This document shows, in pieces, positions 16,631 through 24,482 of a DNA stretch of 64,000 nt (position 1 is the stretch's first letter; every line of letters starts with the position of its first letter). Source of the stretch: Paenibacillus sp. FSL R7-0337 (GTDB lineage: Bacteria > Bacillota > Bacilli > Paenibacillales > Paenibacillaceae); contig NZ_CP150218.1 in NCBI RefSeq assembly GCF_037969875.1, positions 4,154,001 through 4,218,000 of the forward strand, in the 5' to 3' direction. The notes below the pieces were generated by a model. That model made no database searches and was not told the DNA's origin. It saw nothing but the letters and a program-made list of their open reading frames with translations. Both the position numbers and the translations under genes were made by a program.

Positions 16631-16828
16631 ATGGGCGAACAGACTGAGTATGAAAAGGGCGACAAAGCCCCCAACCCGGGCGTTTACACCGAAGTAGGCG
16701 AAGCGCGGAGCTTCCACACGGAGATTCAGAATCCGAAGCGGATCACAATGGAGAAAGGCGACACCTTCCCGGAGACCACCAACCAGAACCGCAAGTGGAA
16801 AAAGGTCGAGAAAGCCCGTGTCCATTAA
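16631..16828 (+). CDS. YjzC family small protein
   Basis: A 65-residue soluble protein. The pattern KGDKAPNPGVYTEVGEA, then NPKRITMEKGDTFPETTNQNRKW, matches the YjzC family, widespread in spore-forming Bacillales and of unknown function. ACAGGAGG sits well placed before the ATG. It is divergent from rpsF and points against replication on this arm. Two TTG-initiated small ORFs with good ribosome sites follow before a terminator at 17073-17101 (see findings). Confidence 0.85.
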   Translation: MGEQTEYEKGDKAPNPGVYTEVGEARSFHTEIQNPKRITMEKGDTFPETTNQNRKWKKVEKARVH

Positions 16829-16904
16829 TTTCAGCAGCCAGGTATAAAACACTAAATGCTGCACATACTATACCCAGGCAGTACAAAAGAGAGGTGTGGT
16901 TCCG

Positions 16905-16973
16905 TTGAACGTCGAAGACGAACACGATCACAGGGATTCTGAATTCAGCAGCTATCGTACCCGGGGAGAGTGA
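16905..16973 (+). CDS. possible 22-residue ORF downstream of yjzC
   Basis: TTG start eight bases after GAGAGGTG. It encodes a very hydrophilic peptide rich in Asp, Glu, His and Arg. No family was recognised. The only support is the ribosome site and its place between yjzC and a terminator. Confidence 0.3.
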   Translation: MNVEDEHDHRDSEFSSYRTRGE

Positions 16974-17002
16974 AGCTGGCTCTGTAAAAAGGAGTAACAG
17001 CT

Positions 17003-17131
17003 TTGGCATTACCCTATCGCAGTAGTAGCTATAGACAGAGATATCCGAACGTCATTGATGTACTGCCTCTGGAAGAGAGACCTGCGAAGGTCTCTCTTTT
17101 TGCGTTCTCTCTATATAAGGCTGAACAATGA
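17003..17131 (+). CDS. possible 42-residue ORF overlapping a terminator
   Basis: TTG start eight bases after AAAAAGGAG. The first half is rich in Tyr, Ser and Arg. The intrinsic terminator at 17073-17101 lies inside the frame, so most transcripts would end before the stop codon. This makes it either non-coding or an unusual gene whose message lacks a stop. No family was recognised. Confidence 0.25.
   Translation: MALPYRSSSYRQRYPNVIDVLPLEERPAKVSLFAFSLYKAEQ
17073..17101 (+). terminator. terminator downstream of yjzC
   Basis: An 11-bp perfect stem AAGAGAGACCT / AGGTCTCTCTT with loop GCGA and a T run on the plus strand. Confidence 0.85.
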
Positions 17132-17144
17132 AGTATTTAGACAC

Positions 17145-17171
17145 AAAAAAGCCCCCGTATCAGAACGGAGG
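17145..17171 (-). terminator. terminator of tRNA-Ser
   Basis: CCCCCGT / ACGGAGG (one G-U pair in RNA) followed by TTTTTT on the minus strand, about 30 bases past the tRNA 3' end. Confidence 0.7.
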
Positions 17172-17201
17172 TCTCATCATTTAAGAATATAATTGCTGAA
17201 G

Positions 17202-17292
17202 TGGCGGAGAGGGTGGGATTCGAACCCACGCACGCTGTGACACGCCTAACTGATTTCGAGTCAGCCCCCTTGGGCCTCTTGGGTACCTCTCC
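17202..17292 (-). tRNA. tRNA-Ser(CGA)
   Basis: A 91-base class II tRNA with the CCA end encoded. The acceptor stem is GGAGAGG / CCTCTCC with discriminator G. The anticodon loop CTCGAAA gives anticodon CGA (codon UCG), and the T arm GTGGGTTCGAATCCCAC and a long serine-type variable arm are evident. Confidence 0.95.
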
Positions 17293-17368
17293 GCAGCAAG
17301 AATTATCATATCATGCCAAGCTCACAATTGCAAGCGTTATTCATTTACGCTTCGCTTCCTGCGCCAGC

Positions 17369-17581
17369 TTAATCATTCACTGCTCCACTATCCGCTGAAT
17401 GTAGGACCTTCTTCAGATTCTTCTCGAATTTGGCGCGGGGAATGAGGACGCTGTGCTGACATCCGGTGCACTTAATCCGGATATCCATTCCCATACGGAT
17501 GATCTCCATCTCGTTCGTTCCGCACGGGTGCTGCTTCTTCATCTGCACAATATCACCCAGCCCGAATACCTTGCGTTCCAT
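17369..17581 (-). CDS. DUF951 (YyzM-type) protein
   Basis: A 70-residue protein with the family pattern FGLGDIVQMKKQHPCGTNEMEI (split) and IRIKCTGCQHSVLIPRAKFE. One Cys (HPCG) and a CxxC-type pair (CTGC) suggest a small zinc-ribbon-like fold. Function unknown. It shares one base with the mscS stop (TAATG), so it is translationally coupled. In B. subtilis this gene precedes ychF (yyaF) in the same region; here a tRNA and yjzC lie there instead. Confidence 0.85.
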   Translation of the reverse strand: MERKVFGLGDIVQMKKQHPCGTNEMEIIRMGMDIRIKCTGCQHSVLIPRAKFEKNLKKVLHSADSGAVND

Positions 17582-18606
17582 TACTCTTCCCCCTCCTCTG
17601 CCTCTTGCGCAGCTGCCATCTGCCTTCTTGGGCTGGCCTCCTGCTCCTCACGGGCTCTGCGGGCTACCTCTGCGCGTTCCTGCTCACGAGCCGCCTCAGC
17701 CTCCCTCTCCGCCTGCTCACGCGCCTCTTGCTCGGCCTTAGCGGCCTCCAGGGCACTCTGCTTCTCCAGAGCATGCTTGATATCATTCTGAATCTGCCGT
17801 TCGGCGGCATCTCTGGCATTAGGCAGGCAATTCGCCGCTATGCGGATGACATACTCAGAGGTGCTCATCGACTGAATTCCCAGAATATTAGGGTAGGCAA
17901 TGACACTGGAGCTGCGTTCCTCGATGCCCTGAAGCGCCTCGCCGATTAGGGACAGAGTGGCTTCGAGCCCGCGTTCGATTTTGACCGGAACATCAACTAC
18001 AGCCAGTGCATTCGCCAGCGAATAATTCGTCACATTAACAATCGTGCCGTTAGGAATGATGTGTACCTCGCCCGTAGCACTTACCAGTCTGGTCGTTCTC
18101 AGGCCAATCATCTCTACCGTTCCCTTATAAGTCCCGCTCTGGATAACATCCCCGACTGCAAACTGATCCTCAAAAATAATAAAGAAGCCCGTAATCACAT
18201 CTTTGACTAAACTTTGTGCGCCGAACCCTATAGCCAGCCCGACTACCCCTGCTCCGGCAAGCAGCGGCTTCAGATCGAAGTTGAACTCCGACAGAACCAG
18301 CAGAATCATGGTGAAGTTACAGAAGAAGGTAACCACATTCTTCATCAGTCCGCCAACTGTAGAGAAGCGCCGGTTATTGACTAATGCCCTCCCCCTCGTC
18401 TCCCGCTCAAGAGACCGGTCAATCACATTGGAGACCACTTTGATAATCACCCGGGTCAGAATGAAAATTAGCAGAATCCGTATCCCGGCAAACAGCACCG
18501 CGGCCCACATATCCGCATTGCTTAGCCAGTCCCATACCTTATCCTTGAAGCGCGAAGCTTCCTCGAGGGCTTCTCCGCTTGTTGTCTCGAGCAGCCAGTT
18601 ATTCAT
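17581..18606 (-). CDS. MscS-type mechanosensitive channel
   Basis: A 341-residue small-conductance mechanosensitive channel. Membrane segments lie at about 35-57, 85-107 and 112-140. The pore helix and following motif read LAGAGVVGLAIGFGAQSLVKD and the signature VGDVIQSGTYKGTVEMIGLRTT begins the cytoplasmic beta domain. The tail after about 280 is an Ala/Glu/Arg-rich charged coiled coil. It protects against hypo-osmotic shock. It overlaps the DUF3343 stop by four bases (ATGA) and the DUF951 start by one. The order DUF3343-mscS-DUF951 therefore looks like one operon. Confidence 0.93.
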   Translation of the reverse strand: MNNWLLETTSGEALEEASRFKDKVWDWLSNADMWAAVLFAGIRILLIFILTRVIIKVVSNVIDRSLERETRGRALVNNRRFSTVGGLMKNVVTFFCNFTMILLVLSEFNFDLKPLLAGAGVVGLAIGFGAQSLVKDVITGFFIIFEDQFAVGDVIQSGTYKGTVEMIGLRTTRLVSATGEVHIIPNGTIVNVTNYSLANALAVVDVPVKIERGLEATLSLIGEALQGIEERSSSVIAYPNILGIQSMSTSEYVIRIAANCLPNARDAAERQIQNDIKHALEKQSALEAAKAEQEAREQAEREAEAAREQERAEVARRAREEQEASPRRQMAAAQEAEEGEE

Positions 18607-18875
18607 CTAACCCCTCCTTCTTCCCCTACCTCTATATAACCGTCTCCCTCAGCAGCTTTGGCATAGATCCCGCGGATCTCTATACTTTGCTCTGCTACAA
18701 TGACCCGTACCTCTTCCAGTGCACTCCGGGAGAATTGAATCGACATCGCACAGCCGGCGGTGATCTCCTTGGGCGTAGGGAAGATATCGATTTCAATCTC
18801 CGCATATTCAAGCAGCATCTCGGCGCGCAGCGCCTGCTGGGTCGAATCAAACGCTATCAGCAGTTCCTCCTCCAC
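18603..18875 (-). CDS. DUF3343 protein, putative Se/S carrier-like
   Basis: About 90 residues. The pattern LIAFDSTQQALRAEMLL, then FPTPKEITAGCAMSIQFS, with a single conserved Cys in the AGCA turn, matches DUF3343, small proteins often linked with selenium or sulfur handling. The frame is open to 18941, but GGGGAGG lies six bases before GTG at 18875 and gives the usual family length. It is first in an operon with mscS and DUF951. A cysteine-desulfurase-like gene lies nearby at 20232-21395, separated by yyaC and DUF4446. Confidence 0.78.
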   Translation of the reverse strand: MEEELLIAFDSTQQALRAEMLLEYAEIEIDIFPTPKEITAGCAMSIQFSRSALEEVRVIVAEQSIEIRGIYAKAAEGDGYIEVGEEGGVR

Positions 18876-19064
18876 ACTCCACGCCTCCCCTGGGCTATTG
18901 GTCCTATCTATTGCCGCCATAGTATAAAAAACCACTTCCATCCATATACTAGGATCATCAGAACACGCTCCCGCGGACGTAAGCCTTGCATAATCAGCAG
19001 CCTGACCGCTTATTCAGCTGATTTTCCCGTGATTTTCAGTCGCTGCCTCAGAAAGGACGATTAT

Positions 19065-19673
19065 ATGAATTTCTCTTCCAAAGCTCCACCACTGCAAGAA
19101 CCATCTTGTTTAAAAATATCACATGCCGACCCCAATATCTATTCTGCCATTACCCACCGTCTGCTGTTCCACTTTTCGCGCACCCGTCCAGATACGCCCA
19201 TTGTCATTATCTGCGTGGGCACAGACCGCTCGACCGGCGATTCACTTGGCCCCCTGGTCGGCACGACACTGGCCCGCTTCCACAGTCCGCTGTTCCATCT
19301 CTACGGAACGCTGGAGGAGCCGGTACATGCCATTAACCTGGAAGAGACAGTTAACCTTGTGTACCAAAAGCATGCCAACCCGTTCATCATCGCCATTGAC
19401 GCCTGCCTCGGCCAGTCCACTAGCGTTGGCTGCATCCAGGTGGTTGAAGGTCCGCTGCGTCCCGGCGCAGGGGTCAACAAGCAGCTTCCCCCTGTTGGCG
19501 ATATCCATTTGACCGGCATCGTTAATGTGGGAGGATTCATGGAATACTTCGTATTGCAAAACACCAGATTAAGCCTGGTGATGCGCTTGTCGGATATTAT
19601 TTCATCCAGCCTGTACTCTGCCTTGAAGCAGTGGAACCTGCATGCTAGATCTGCTGCAACGCGAGAGCAATAA
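19065..19673 (+). CDS. yyaC: spore protease YyaC
   Basis: About 202 residues. The core VIICVGTDRSTGDSLGPLVG and IAIDACLGQ match YyaC, a GPR/HybD-like peptidase family found in sporulating Firmicutes, expressed in the forespore in Bacillus. The frame is open from 18579, but AGAAAGGA precedes the ATG at 19065 and the family starts here. It is on the plus strand between minus-strand genes. Its last 29 bases overlap the end of the DUF4446 gene on the other strand. Confidence 0.9.
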   Translation: MNFSSKAPPLQEPSCLKISHADPNIYSAITHRLLFHFSRTRPDTPIVIICVGTDRSTGDSLGPLVGTTLARFHSPLFHLYGTLEEPVHAINLEETVNLVYQKHANPFIIAIDACLGQSTSVGCIQVVEGPLRPGAGVNKQLPPVGDIHLTGIVNVGGFMEYFVLQNTRLSLVMRLSDIISSSLYSALKQWNLHARSAATREQ

Positions 19674-20145
19674 CTTCCTTCTCCTCCGGTGACAGAGCAT
19701 AAGGGGACTCTCCCTTTTCAATCGGCTTTGCATAGATATATGAGTTCTCGCGGTTGTGCAGACTGCTCAGCACAATTCCGCTATGGTTGTCATCCAGAAT
19801 GGCAAGCGAGAAGCTCAGGTCATTACCTCGTTCTCCAAAAGCATTATAGCGCTTCATGGCCACCTTCGACTTCATGCCGCGCATTTTGGTATGTGCCGCT
19901 TCAAGCAGCGCCTTCTGCTCCTGCTGAGTCTCCTCCAGCATGTCCCCCTGATTCTTCAGGTTGACCAGCAGATTCTCCAGATCCTCGATTCCATTCCCGC
20001 TCATCATGGCTTCATACCGGCTGCGCATTTTACGAAGCTTGGCACCCTGGACGAGTATCAGAATGGCCATCAATATGATTACCCCGGCAAAGCTCATGAT
20101 GAATGCAGATAAATACTCGTTTATGATTTCATTTAACTCCGACAT
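19645..20145 (-). CDS. DUF4446 family membrane protein
   Basis: A 166-residue protein with an N-terminal membrane helix (about residues 15-35), a long coiled-coil-like stretch (about 36-95) and a C-terminal domain with YNAFGERGNDLSFSLAILDD and the run EKGESPYALSPEEKEVI. This matches DUF4446, common near parB in Bacillales. Function unknown. It follows the aminotransferase gene after 86 bases and ends overlapping yyaC. Confidence 0.88.
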   Translation of the reverse strand: MSELNEIINEYLSAFIMSFAGVIILMAILILVQGAKLRKMRSRYEAMMSGNGIEDLENLLVNLKNQGDMLEETQQEQKALLEAAHTKMRGMKSKVAMKRYNAFGERGNDLSFSLAILDDNHSGIVLSSLHNRENSYIYAKPIEKGESPYALSPEEKEVIALALQQI

Positions 20146-20231
20146 GTTGAATCATCCTTTATACAAAAATAAGAATTCCCACGCTGCAACGATACCGACC
20201 TGTATAATCCACCTGAATCCTTATTCACTTA

Positions 20232-21395
20232 TTAGCTTGAGTGTGATACGCCATACATTTCCTCCATGGCTAACAGCAGCCGCTGAACATCCGCTTCCGT
20301 GGAGCTTACTCCCACGCTCGCCCTTACCGCTCCGCTATCCAGAGTGTCCGCTGCTTGATGGGCCAGCGGTGTACAGTGCATTCCTGCCCGTACGGCAATC
20401 TGGTATTCGCGGTCCAGCCGGTGGGCAATATGCGCCGACTCCTGCCCCTCTACAACAAAAGCCACAATCCCACTACGCGGAGCGCCTGGCGCTGGACCCA
20501 AAATCCGCATGCCCGGAATAGCAGCTAGGCCCTCCATCAAGAGCTGTGTCAGCTTCCATTCCTGCATATGAATCTGTTCCACTCCCAGTGCCTTAACCGC
20601 CTTCACGCCAGCCAGCAGACCGGCTATTCCAACGGCATTCTGTGTCCCTGCCTCATAACGGTCCGGACGAACATTGGGCTGCTCGCTATTCTCCGACTGG
20701 CTGCCAGTCCCTCCATGCATCAGCGGCTCCAGATCCAGCCCAGGAGAGATATACAGCCCCCCGGTCCCTTGTGGACCGAGCAGCCCTTTATGTCCCGGAA
20801 ATGCCAGCAGATCAATATTCATGGCCGCCACGTCAATAGTAAGCGCCCCTGCACTCTGAGCTGCATCAACCAGGAATACAGCCCCATGCGATTTCACAAC
20901 ATCGCCGATATCCCCAATCGGCAGAATACTCCCCAGCAGATTGGAGCTATGATTGCAGATCACCATTCGGGTGTTAGGACGCAGAGATCGCTGAAGCTCC
21001 TGAAGATTGATTTGGCCCTCGCGGTCTGCCTGTATATAATCGACTTCAATCCCGATGCTCCGGCGCAAATACTCCAAGGGTCTGCGCACAGAGTTATGCT
21101 CCGTCATCGTTGACACGACATGATCTCCTGGTTGAAGTGTACCCTTAATAGCCATATTTAGCCCCATAGTTGTATTATGAGTGAACGCAATATCCTGGGC
21201 ATTCGCTATACCAAACAACTCTGCCAACAGCATTCGTGCACGAACCAATACCCGCCCCGTACCGATAGCCAGTGAGTGGTTGCCCCGCCCAGCATTAGCC
21301 CCTGACAGCTCCAAGGCCTCCACCATTGCTGCAGCCACCTCCGGTGGCTTGGGCCACGAAGTGGCTGCGTGATCGAGATATACCAGTTTCTCCAT
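20232..21395 (-). CDS. class V PLP aminotransferase, cysteine desulfurase family
   Basis: A 387-residue PLP enzyme of the type that takes sulfur or selenium from (seleno)cysteine. N-terminus YLDHAATSWPKPPEV, phosphate and cofactor residues THNTTMGLN and VDAAQSAGA, the PLP lysine in AFPGHKGLLGPQ (near 200), and an active-site Cys in RAGMHCTPLAHQ (near 338). The sequence resembles the subfamily that lies beside DUF3343 or selenium genes rather than IscS. No iscU/sufU partner is beside it. It follows parB after a short gap. The true acceptor is unknown. Confidence 0.9.
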   Translation of the reverse strand: MEKLVYLDHAATSWPKPPEVAAAMVEALELSGANAGRGNHSLAIGTGRVLVRARMLLAELFGIANAQDIAFTHNTTMGLNMAIKGTLQPGDHVVSTMTEHNSVRRPLEYLRRSIGIEVDYIQADREGQINLQELQRSLRPNTRMVICNHSSNLLGSILPIGDIGDVVKSHGAVFLVDAAQSAGALTIDVAAMNIDLLAFPGHKGLLGPQGTGGLYISPGLDLEPLMHGGTGSQSENSEQPNVRPDRYEAGTQNAVGIAGLLAGVKAVKALGVEQIHMQEWKLTQLLMEGLAAIPGMRILGPAPGAPRSGIVAFVVEGQESAHIAHRLDREYQIAVRAGMHCTPLAHQAADTLDSGAVRASVGVSSTEADVQRLLLAMEEMYGVSHSS

Positions 21396-21488
21396 CTTCC
21401 ACCCTCCTTCTTTTCGATTTAAAAAACATACCCCTCCATATCCGTATTAAGGATATCTCAGGATATGTCTTCGGTACAAATATCCAAA

Positions 21489-22331
21489 TCAGTTCCCCAG
21501 CAACTCCAGTAATCTTTCCAAGTCTTGGGCACTGTAATAGTTTAATTCGATTTTCCCTTTTTCCTTGCCTTGTTTGATTTTGACCGTTGTTTTGAACCGC
21601 TCCCGTAATACTTCCTCTACATTGTCAATATAAGGATCGCGCTTAACGACCTTGGCCTTGATCCCGTTAGCAGGTTTGCGGTCGAGATTTTTAACTACCT
21701 CTTCCAGTTCTCTAACGCTCCACTGAAGCTCTACACATTGTGCAGCCAATTGCTTAATGACCTCTGGATCTTTCAGAGCCACAATTGCCCGGGCATGTCC
21801 CATCGAAATTGTTCCACGTGAAACATAATCCTTTACTTCTTCCGGCAAGCTAAGCAGCCGCAAAAAGTTGGCGATATGCGATCTGGACTTTCCGACTTTA
21901 AGAGAAAGCTCTTCCTGTGTCAGTGAGAATTGATCCATCAGCCCTTGATAAGCAACTGCTATTTCCATCGCGTTAAGATTCTCACGCTGCAAGTTCTCTA
22001 TAAGGGCAATCTCCATTACCTGCTGATCGCTGAGGCTGCGGACCACTGCCGGAATCGTAGCTTTACCACAATATTGCGAGGCCCGGAATCTGCGTTCCCC
22101 GGCAATAATCTCATACCCTTTCAACACACTGCGAACAATGATCGGCTGGATCACTCCATGCTGCCGTATGGATTCTGCAAGCTCCTGGATAGCCTCTTCA
22201 TTGAAATCCTTGCGCGGCTGATAAGGATTGGCTCTGAGCTGCGTTAATGGAATCTCTAATACCTTATCGTCTTCGTTGATCGACAGAGAAGGTATTAATG
22301 CATCCAAGCCTTTCCCTAAGCGCTTACTCAT
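21489..22331 (-). CDS. parB: chromosome partitioning protein ParB (Spo0J)
   Basis: A 280-residue CTP-dependent clamp that loads at parS and recruits SMC to the origin. N-terminal part IPLTQLRANPYQPRKDF, the CTP box GYEIIAGERRFRA, the helix-turn-helix LSLKVGKSRSHIANFLRLL and a C-terminal dimer domain. A parS site lies inside its own gene (21810-21825), as in B. subtilis. It overlaps parA by eight bases. Confidence 0.97.
   Translation of the reverse strand: MSKRLGKGLDALIPSLSINEDDKVLEIPLTQLRANPYQPRKDFNEEAIQELAESIRQHGVIQPIIVRSVLKGYEIIAGERRFRASQYCGKATIPAVVRSLSDQQVMEIALIENLQRENLNAMEIAVAYQGLMDQFSLTQEELSLKVGKSRSHIANFLRLLSLPEEVKDYVSRGTISMGHARAIVALKDPEVIKQLAAQCVELQWSVRELEEVVKNLDRKPANGIKAKVVKRDPYIDNVEEVLRERFKTTVKIKQGKEKGKIELNYYSAQDLERLLELLGN
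21810..21825. promoter_or_regulatory. parS site within parB
   Basis: TGTTCCACGTGAAACA, one base off the perfect 16-bp palindrome at a position that varies in functional sites. Confidence 0.9.
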
Positions 22332-23085
22332 AAGAGATCACTTCCTTTGCCAACTCTAAATATACTTCCGCTCCCTTGGAACGGGAGTCGTAGGTAATAA
22401 TTGACTGCCCGTGTGAAGGGGCTTCACTTAAGCGTACATTACGCGGAATAATCGTTCGGTATACCTTTTCTTGGAAATATTTCTTCACTTCTTCAATCAC
22501 CTGAATTCCCAGGTTGGTCCGGGCATCCAGCATCGTGAGCAATACTCCCTCTATTTTGAGATGCGGATTAAGATTCTTCTGAACCAGTCTTACAGTATTG
22601 AGCAACTGGCTTAATCCTTCAAGCGCATAATATTCGCATTGTATAGGGATAATCACTGAGTCTGCAGCCGTTAGAGAGTTAATGGTAAGAATCCCTAATG
22701 ATGGAGGACAATCTATGATGATGTAATCATAATTCGCCTTAACTGCATTCAGCGCCTTCTTCAGCTTCAGTTCCCGCGATATCGTAGAGACCAGCTCGAT
22801 CTCTGCTCCTGCCAGCTGAATGGTTGCCGGAATAATATGAAGGCCTTCAATCCGGGTCTCCTGAATCGTTTCCTGTGGATCCACTTCATTAATAAGAATA
22901 TCATAAATGCAATTCTCTACATCCGCTTTGTTGACGCCAACGCCGCTCGTAGTGTTGCCTTGCGGATCAATATCAACAAGCAGCACTCTCTTCCCCAGAG
23001 TAGCCATGCTGGCACCCAGGTTCACAGAGGTTGTTGTTTTACCTACCCCGCCTTTTTGATTTGCTATGGCAATAATCTTGGACAC
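22324..23085 (-). CDS. parA: chromosome partitioning ATPase ParA (Soj)
   Basis: A 253-residue ATPase with the deviant Walker A KGGVGKTTTSVNLG near the N-terminus, IDCPPSLGILTINSL and the C-terminal LSEAPSHGQSIITYD. It works with ParB on origin segregation and, in Bacillus, controls DnaA activity. GTG start at 23085 after GAGGTG. It lies 214 bases downstream of noc, which ends at a terminator. Confidence 0.97.
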   Translation of the reverse strand: MSKIIAIANQKGGVGKTTTSVNLGASMATLGKRVLLVDIDPQGNTTSGVGVNKADVENCIYDILINEVDPQETIQETRIEGLHIIPATIQLAGAEIELVSTISRELKLKKALNAVKANYDYIIIDCPPSLGILTINSLTAADSVIIPIQCEYYALEGLSQLLNTVRLVQKNLNPHLKIEGVLLTMLDARTNLGIQVIEEVKKYFQEKVYRTIIPRNVRLSEAPSHGQSIITYDSRSKGAEVYLELAKEVISYE

Positions 23086-23251
23086 TTATTTCACCTCGAA
23101 TTGTTTAGAAAGAATCATCTTGTAGTTCATAGTTGTTAACGGCATAATAATCTGGATCTACGGCATCACTTTTGCGGAGATGTAGATAAATAACAATTAG
23201 ACAACAACTTATCCTTAGAGTGTATATGTGATAACGTTCGAAGCTAGTCAT

Positions 23252-23283
23252 AGAAAAGGCGGCCAACACCTCAGGGCCGCCTT
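23252..23283 (-). terminator. terminator of noc
   Basis: A 9-bp GC-rich stem AAGGCGGCC / GGCCGCCTT with a short T run on the minus strand, 17 bases past the noc stop. Confidence 0.85.
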
Positions 23284-23299
23284 CAGCTTTTGTTTCCAT

Positions 23300-24115
23300 T
23301 TATCGTTTTGGAATTTGGATCACAATCTCATAATGATCTCCGCGGTCATTCTCGGAGGTCTTAATCTCCATTCCTGAACCGGTCACCATGTCTATAGATT
23401 GCCGAATTGTATTAAGAGCGAGACGAACATCTTTGGTATAGGAGGTCCGTTTTGATTTTTTGGTCTGAGTAACAGCCTTGTAGAAGGCGATACGTGCTTC
23501 CGTTTGTTTTACATTTAATTCCTTTGAAATAATCTCTGCCAGAACCTTAAGCTGCATCTCCTCCGTGTCCAGCGACAAGAGTGAGCGTGCATGGCGCTCG
23601 GTGATTTTTCTTTCCATTAATGCCGTCTTGACCTGTTCAGGCAAATTCAGCAAGCGGATTTTGTTGGCAATGGTGGATTGGCTTTTACCAAGCCGCTGAG
23701 CCAGACTCTCCTGGGTCAATTGATGCAAGTCAATCAGCTTCTGATACGCGATCGCCTCTTCAATAGAGGTTAAGCCCTCACGCTGCAAGTTCTCTATCAG
23801 TGCGATGGACGCAGCCTGTGAATCATTGAATTCGCGGACAAGCGCCGGAATGGTGTCCAAGCCCAGCTTTTTAACCGCCCGCCAGCGTCTTTCGCCTGCA
23901 ATAATCTCATACTGGGAATCACGCATACGCACAACGATGGGCTGGATTACTCCATGAGTTTTAATAGTCTGACACAACTCTTCTATCTTCTCATCATCAA
24001 AAATAGTCCGTGGCTGATAAGGACTGCTGATGACCTCATGAACTGGGATTTGTTTGACTTCTTCTCCGCTGCTCCGCTCAGTGAATCCAAAAAGCTTGGT
24101 GAATTGTTCTTTCAT
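23300..24115 (-). CDS. noc: nucleoid occlusion protein Noc
   Basis: A 271-residue ParB paralogue that binds Noc sites over the chromosome and stops division over the nucleoid. IPVHEVISSPYQPRTIFDDEKI at the start, EIIAGERRWRAVKKLGL for CTP binding and the HTH LAQRLGKSQSTIANKIRLL. The N-terminus MKEQFTKLFGF is the amphipathic membrane-targeting helix of the family and sets the start at 24115 (ATG 24124 and GTG 24130 are in frame upstream). It is separated by terminators from rsmG and parA. Confidence 0.95.
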   Translation of the reverse strand: MKEQFTKLFGFTERSSGEEVKQIPVHEVISSPYQPRTIFDDEKIEELCQTIKTHGVIQPIVVRMRDSQYEIIAGERRWRAVKKLGLDTIPALVREFNDSQAASIALIENLQREGLTSIEEAIAYQKLIDLHQLTQESLAQRLGKSQSTIANKIRLLNLPEQVKTALMERKITERHARSLLSLDTEEMQLKVLAEIISKELNVKQTEARIAFYKAVTQTKKSKRTSYTKDVRLALNTIRQSIDMVTGSGMEIKTSENDRGDHYEIVIQIPKR

Positions 24116-24401
24116 TCCGTTCATAACCACCTAATTTCGTTATAGTACGATCTTCTTAACCTTTCCTGCGAAAAGCTTATCGTACAGCGTAAGAAAAGTA
24201 TCCATAAGTAATTCTTAGCCACTTCTCTTAAAGACGGCCTAGCATTCATTCTGATCACATCTATTAAAAGTCTTACTATATTATTCTATCACTTTTCCAC
24301 TAATAATCCTATTCTCCATAATGACCTATTTTTCCTGCAAACCCGCCCGAATTGACCCAGCTTTCCACGAAACAACCCCAAACATATAAATTCTTATCTA
24401 T

Positions 24402-24439
24402 CAAAAAAAGATCAAGCTCACATTCGCATGAGCTTGATC
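24402..24439 (-). terminator. terminator of mnmG-rsmG
   Basis: A perfect 11-bp stem GATCAAGCTCA / TGAGCTTGATC followed by seven T on the minus strand, 44 bases past the rsmG stop. Confidence 0.92.
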
Positions 24440-24465
24440 CAGTATAACAGAAGACTGTCAAATGT

Positions 24466-24481
24466 TGTTTCACGTGAAACA
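24466..24481. promoter_or_regulatory. parS site between noc and rsmG
   Basis: TGTTTCACGTGAAACA, identical to the 16-bp consensus palindrome for ParB loading. Confidence 0.97.
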
Positions 24482-24482
24482 A

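Larger units (their letters stand above)
24116..24482. other. noc upstream region with parS and rsmG terminator
   Basis: About 365 bases. From the right it holds a parS site and the rsmG terminator, then an AT-rich stretch. Near noc a 7-bp inverted repeat GTACGAT (24145-24151) / ATCGTAC (24179-24185) with a 27-base gap lies in the leader. No ORF is supported. Confidence 0.6.

Noticed and set aside
18579..19064. Long N-terminal extension of yyaC
   Set aside because: This part of the frame lies antisense to DUF3343; the family N-terminus and the ribosome site place the start at 19065.
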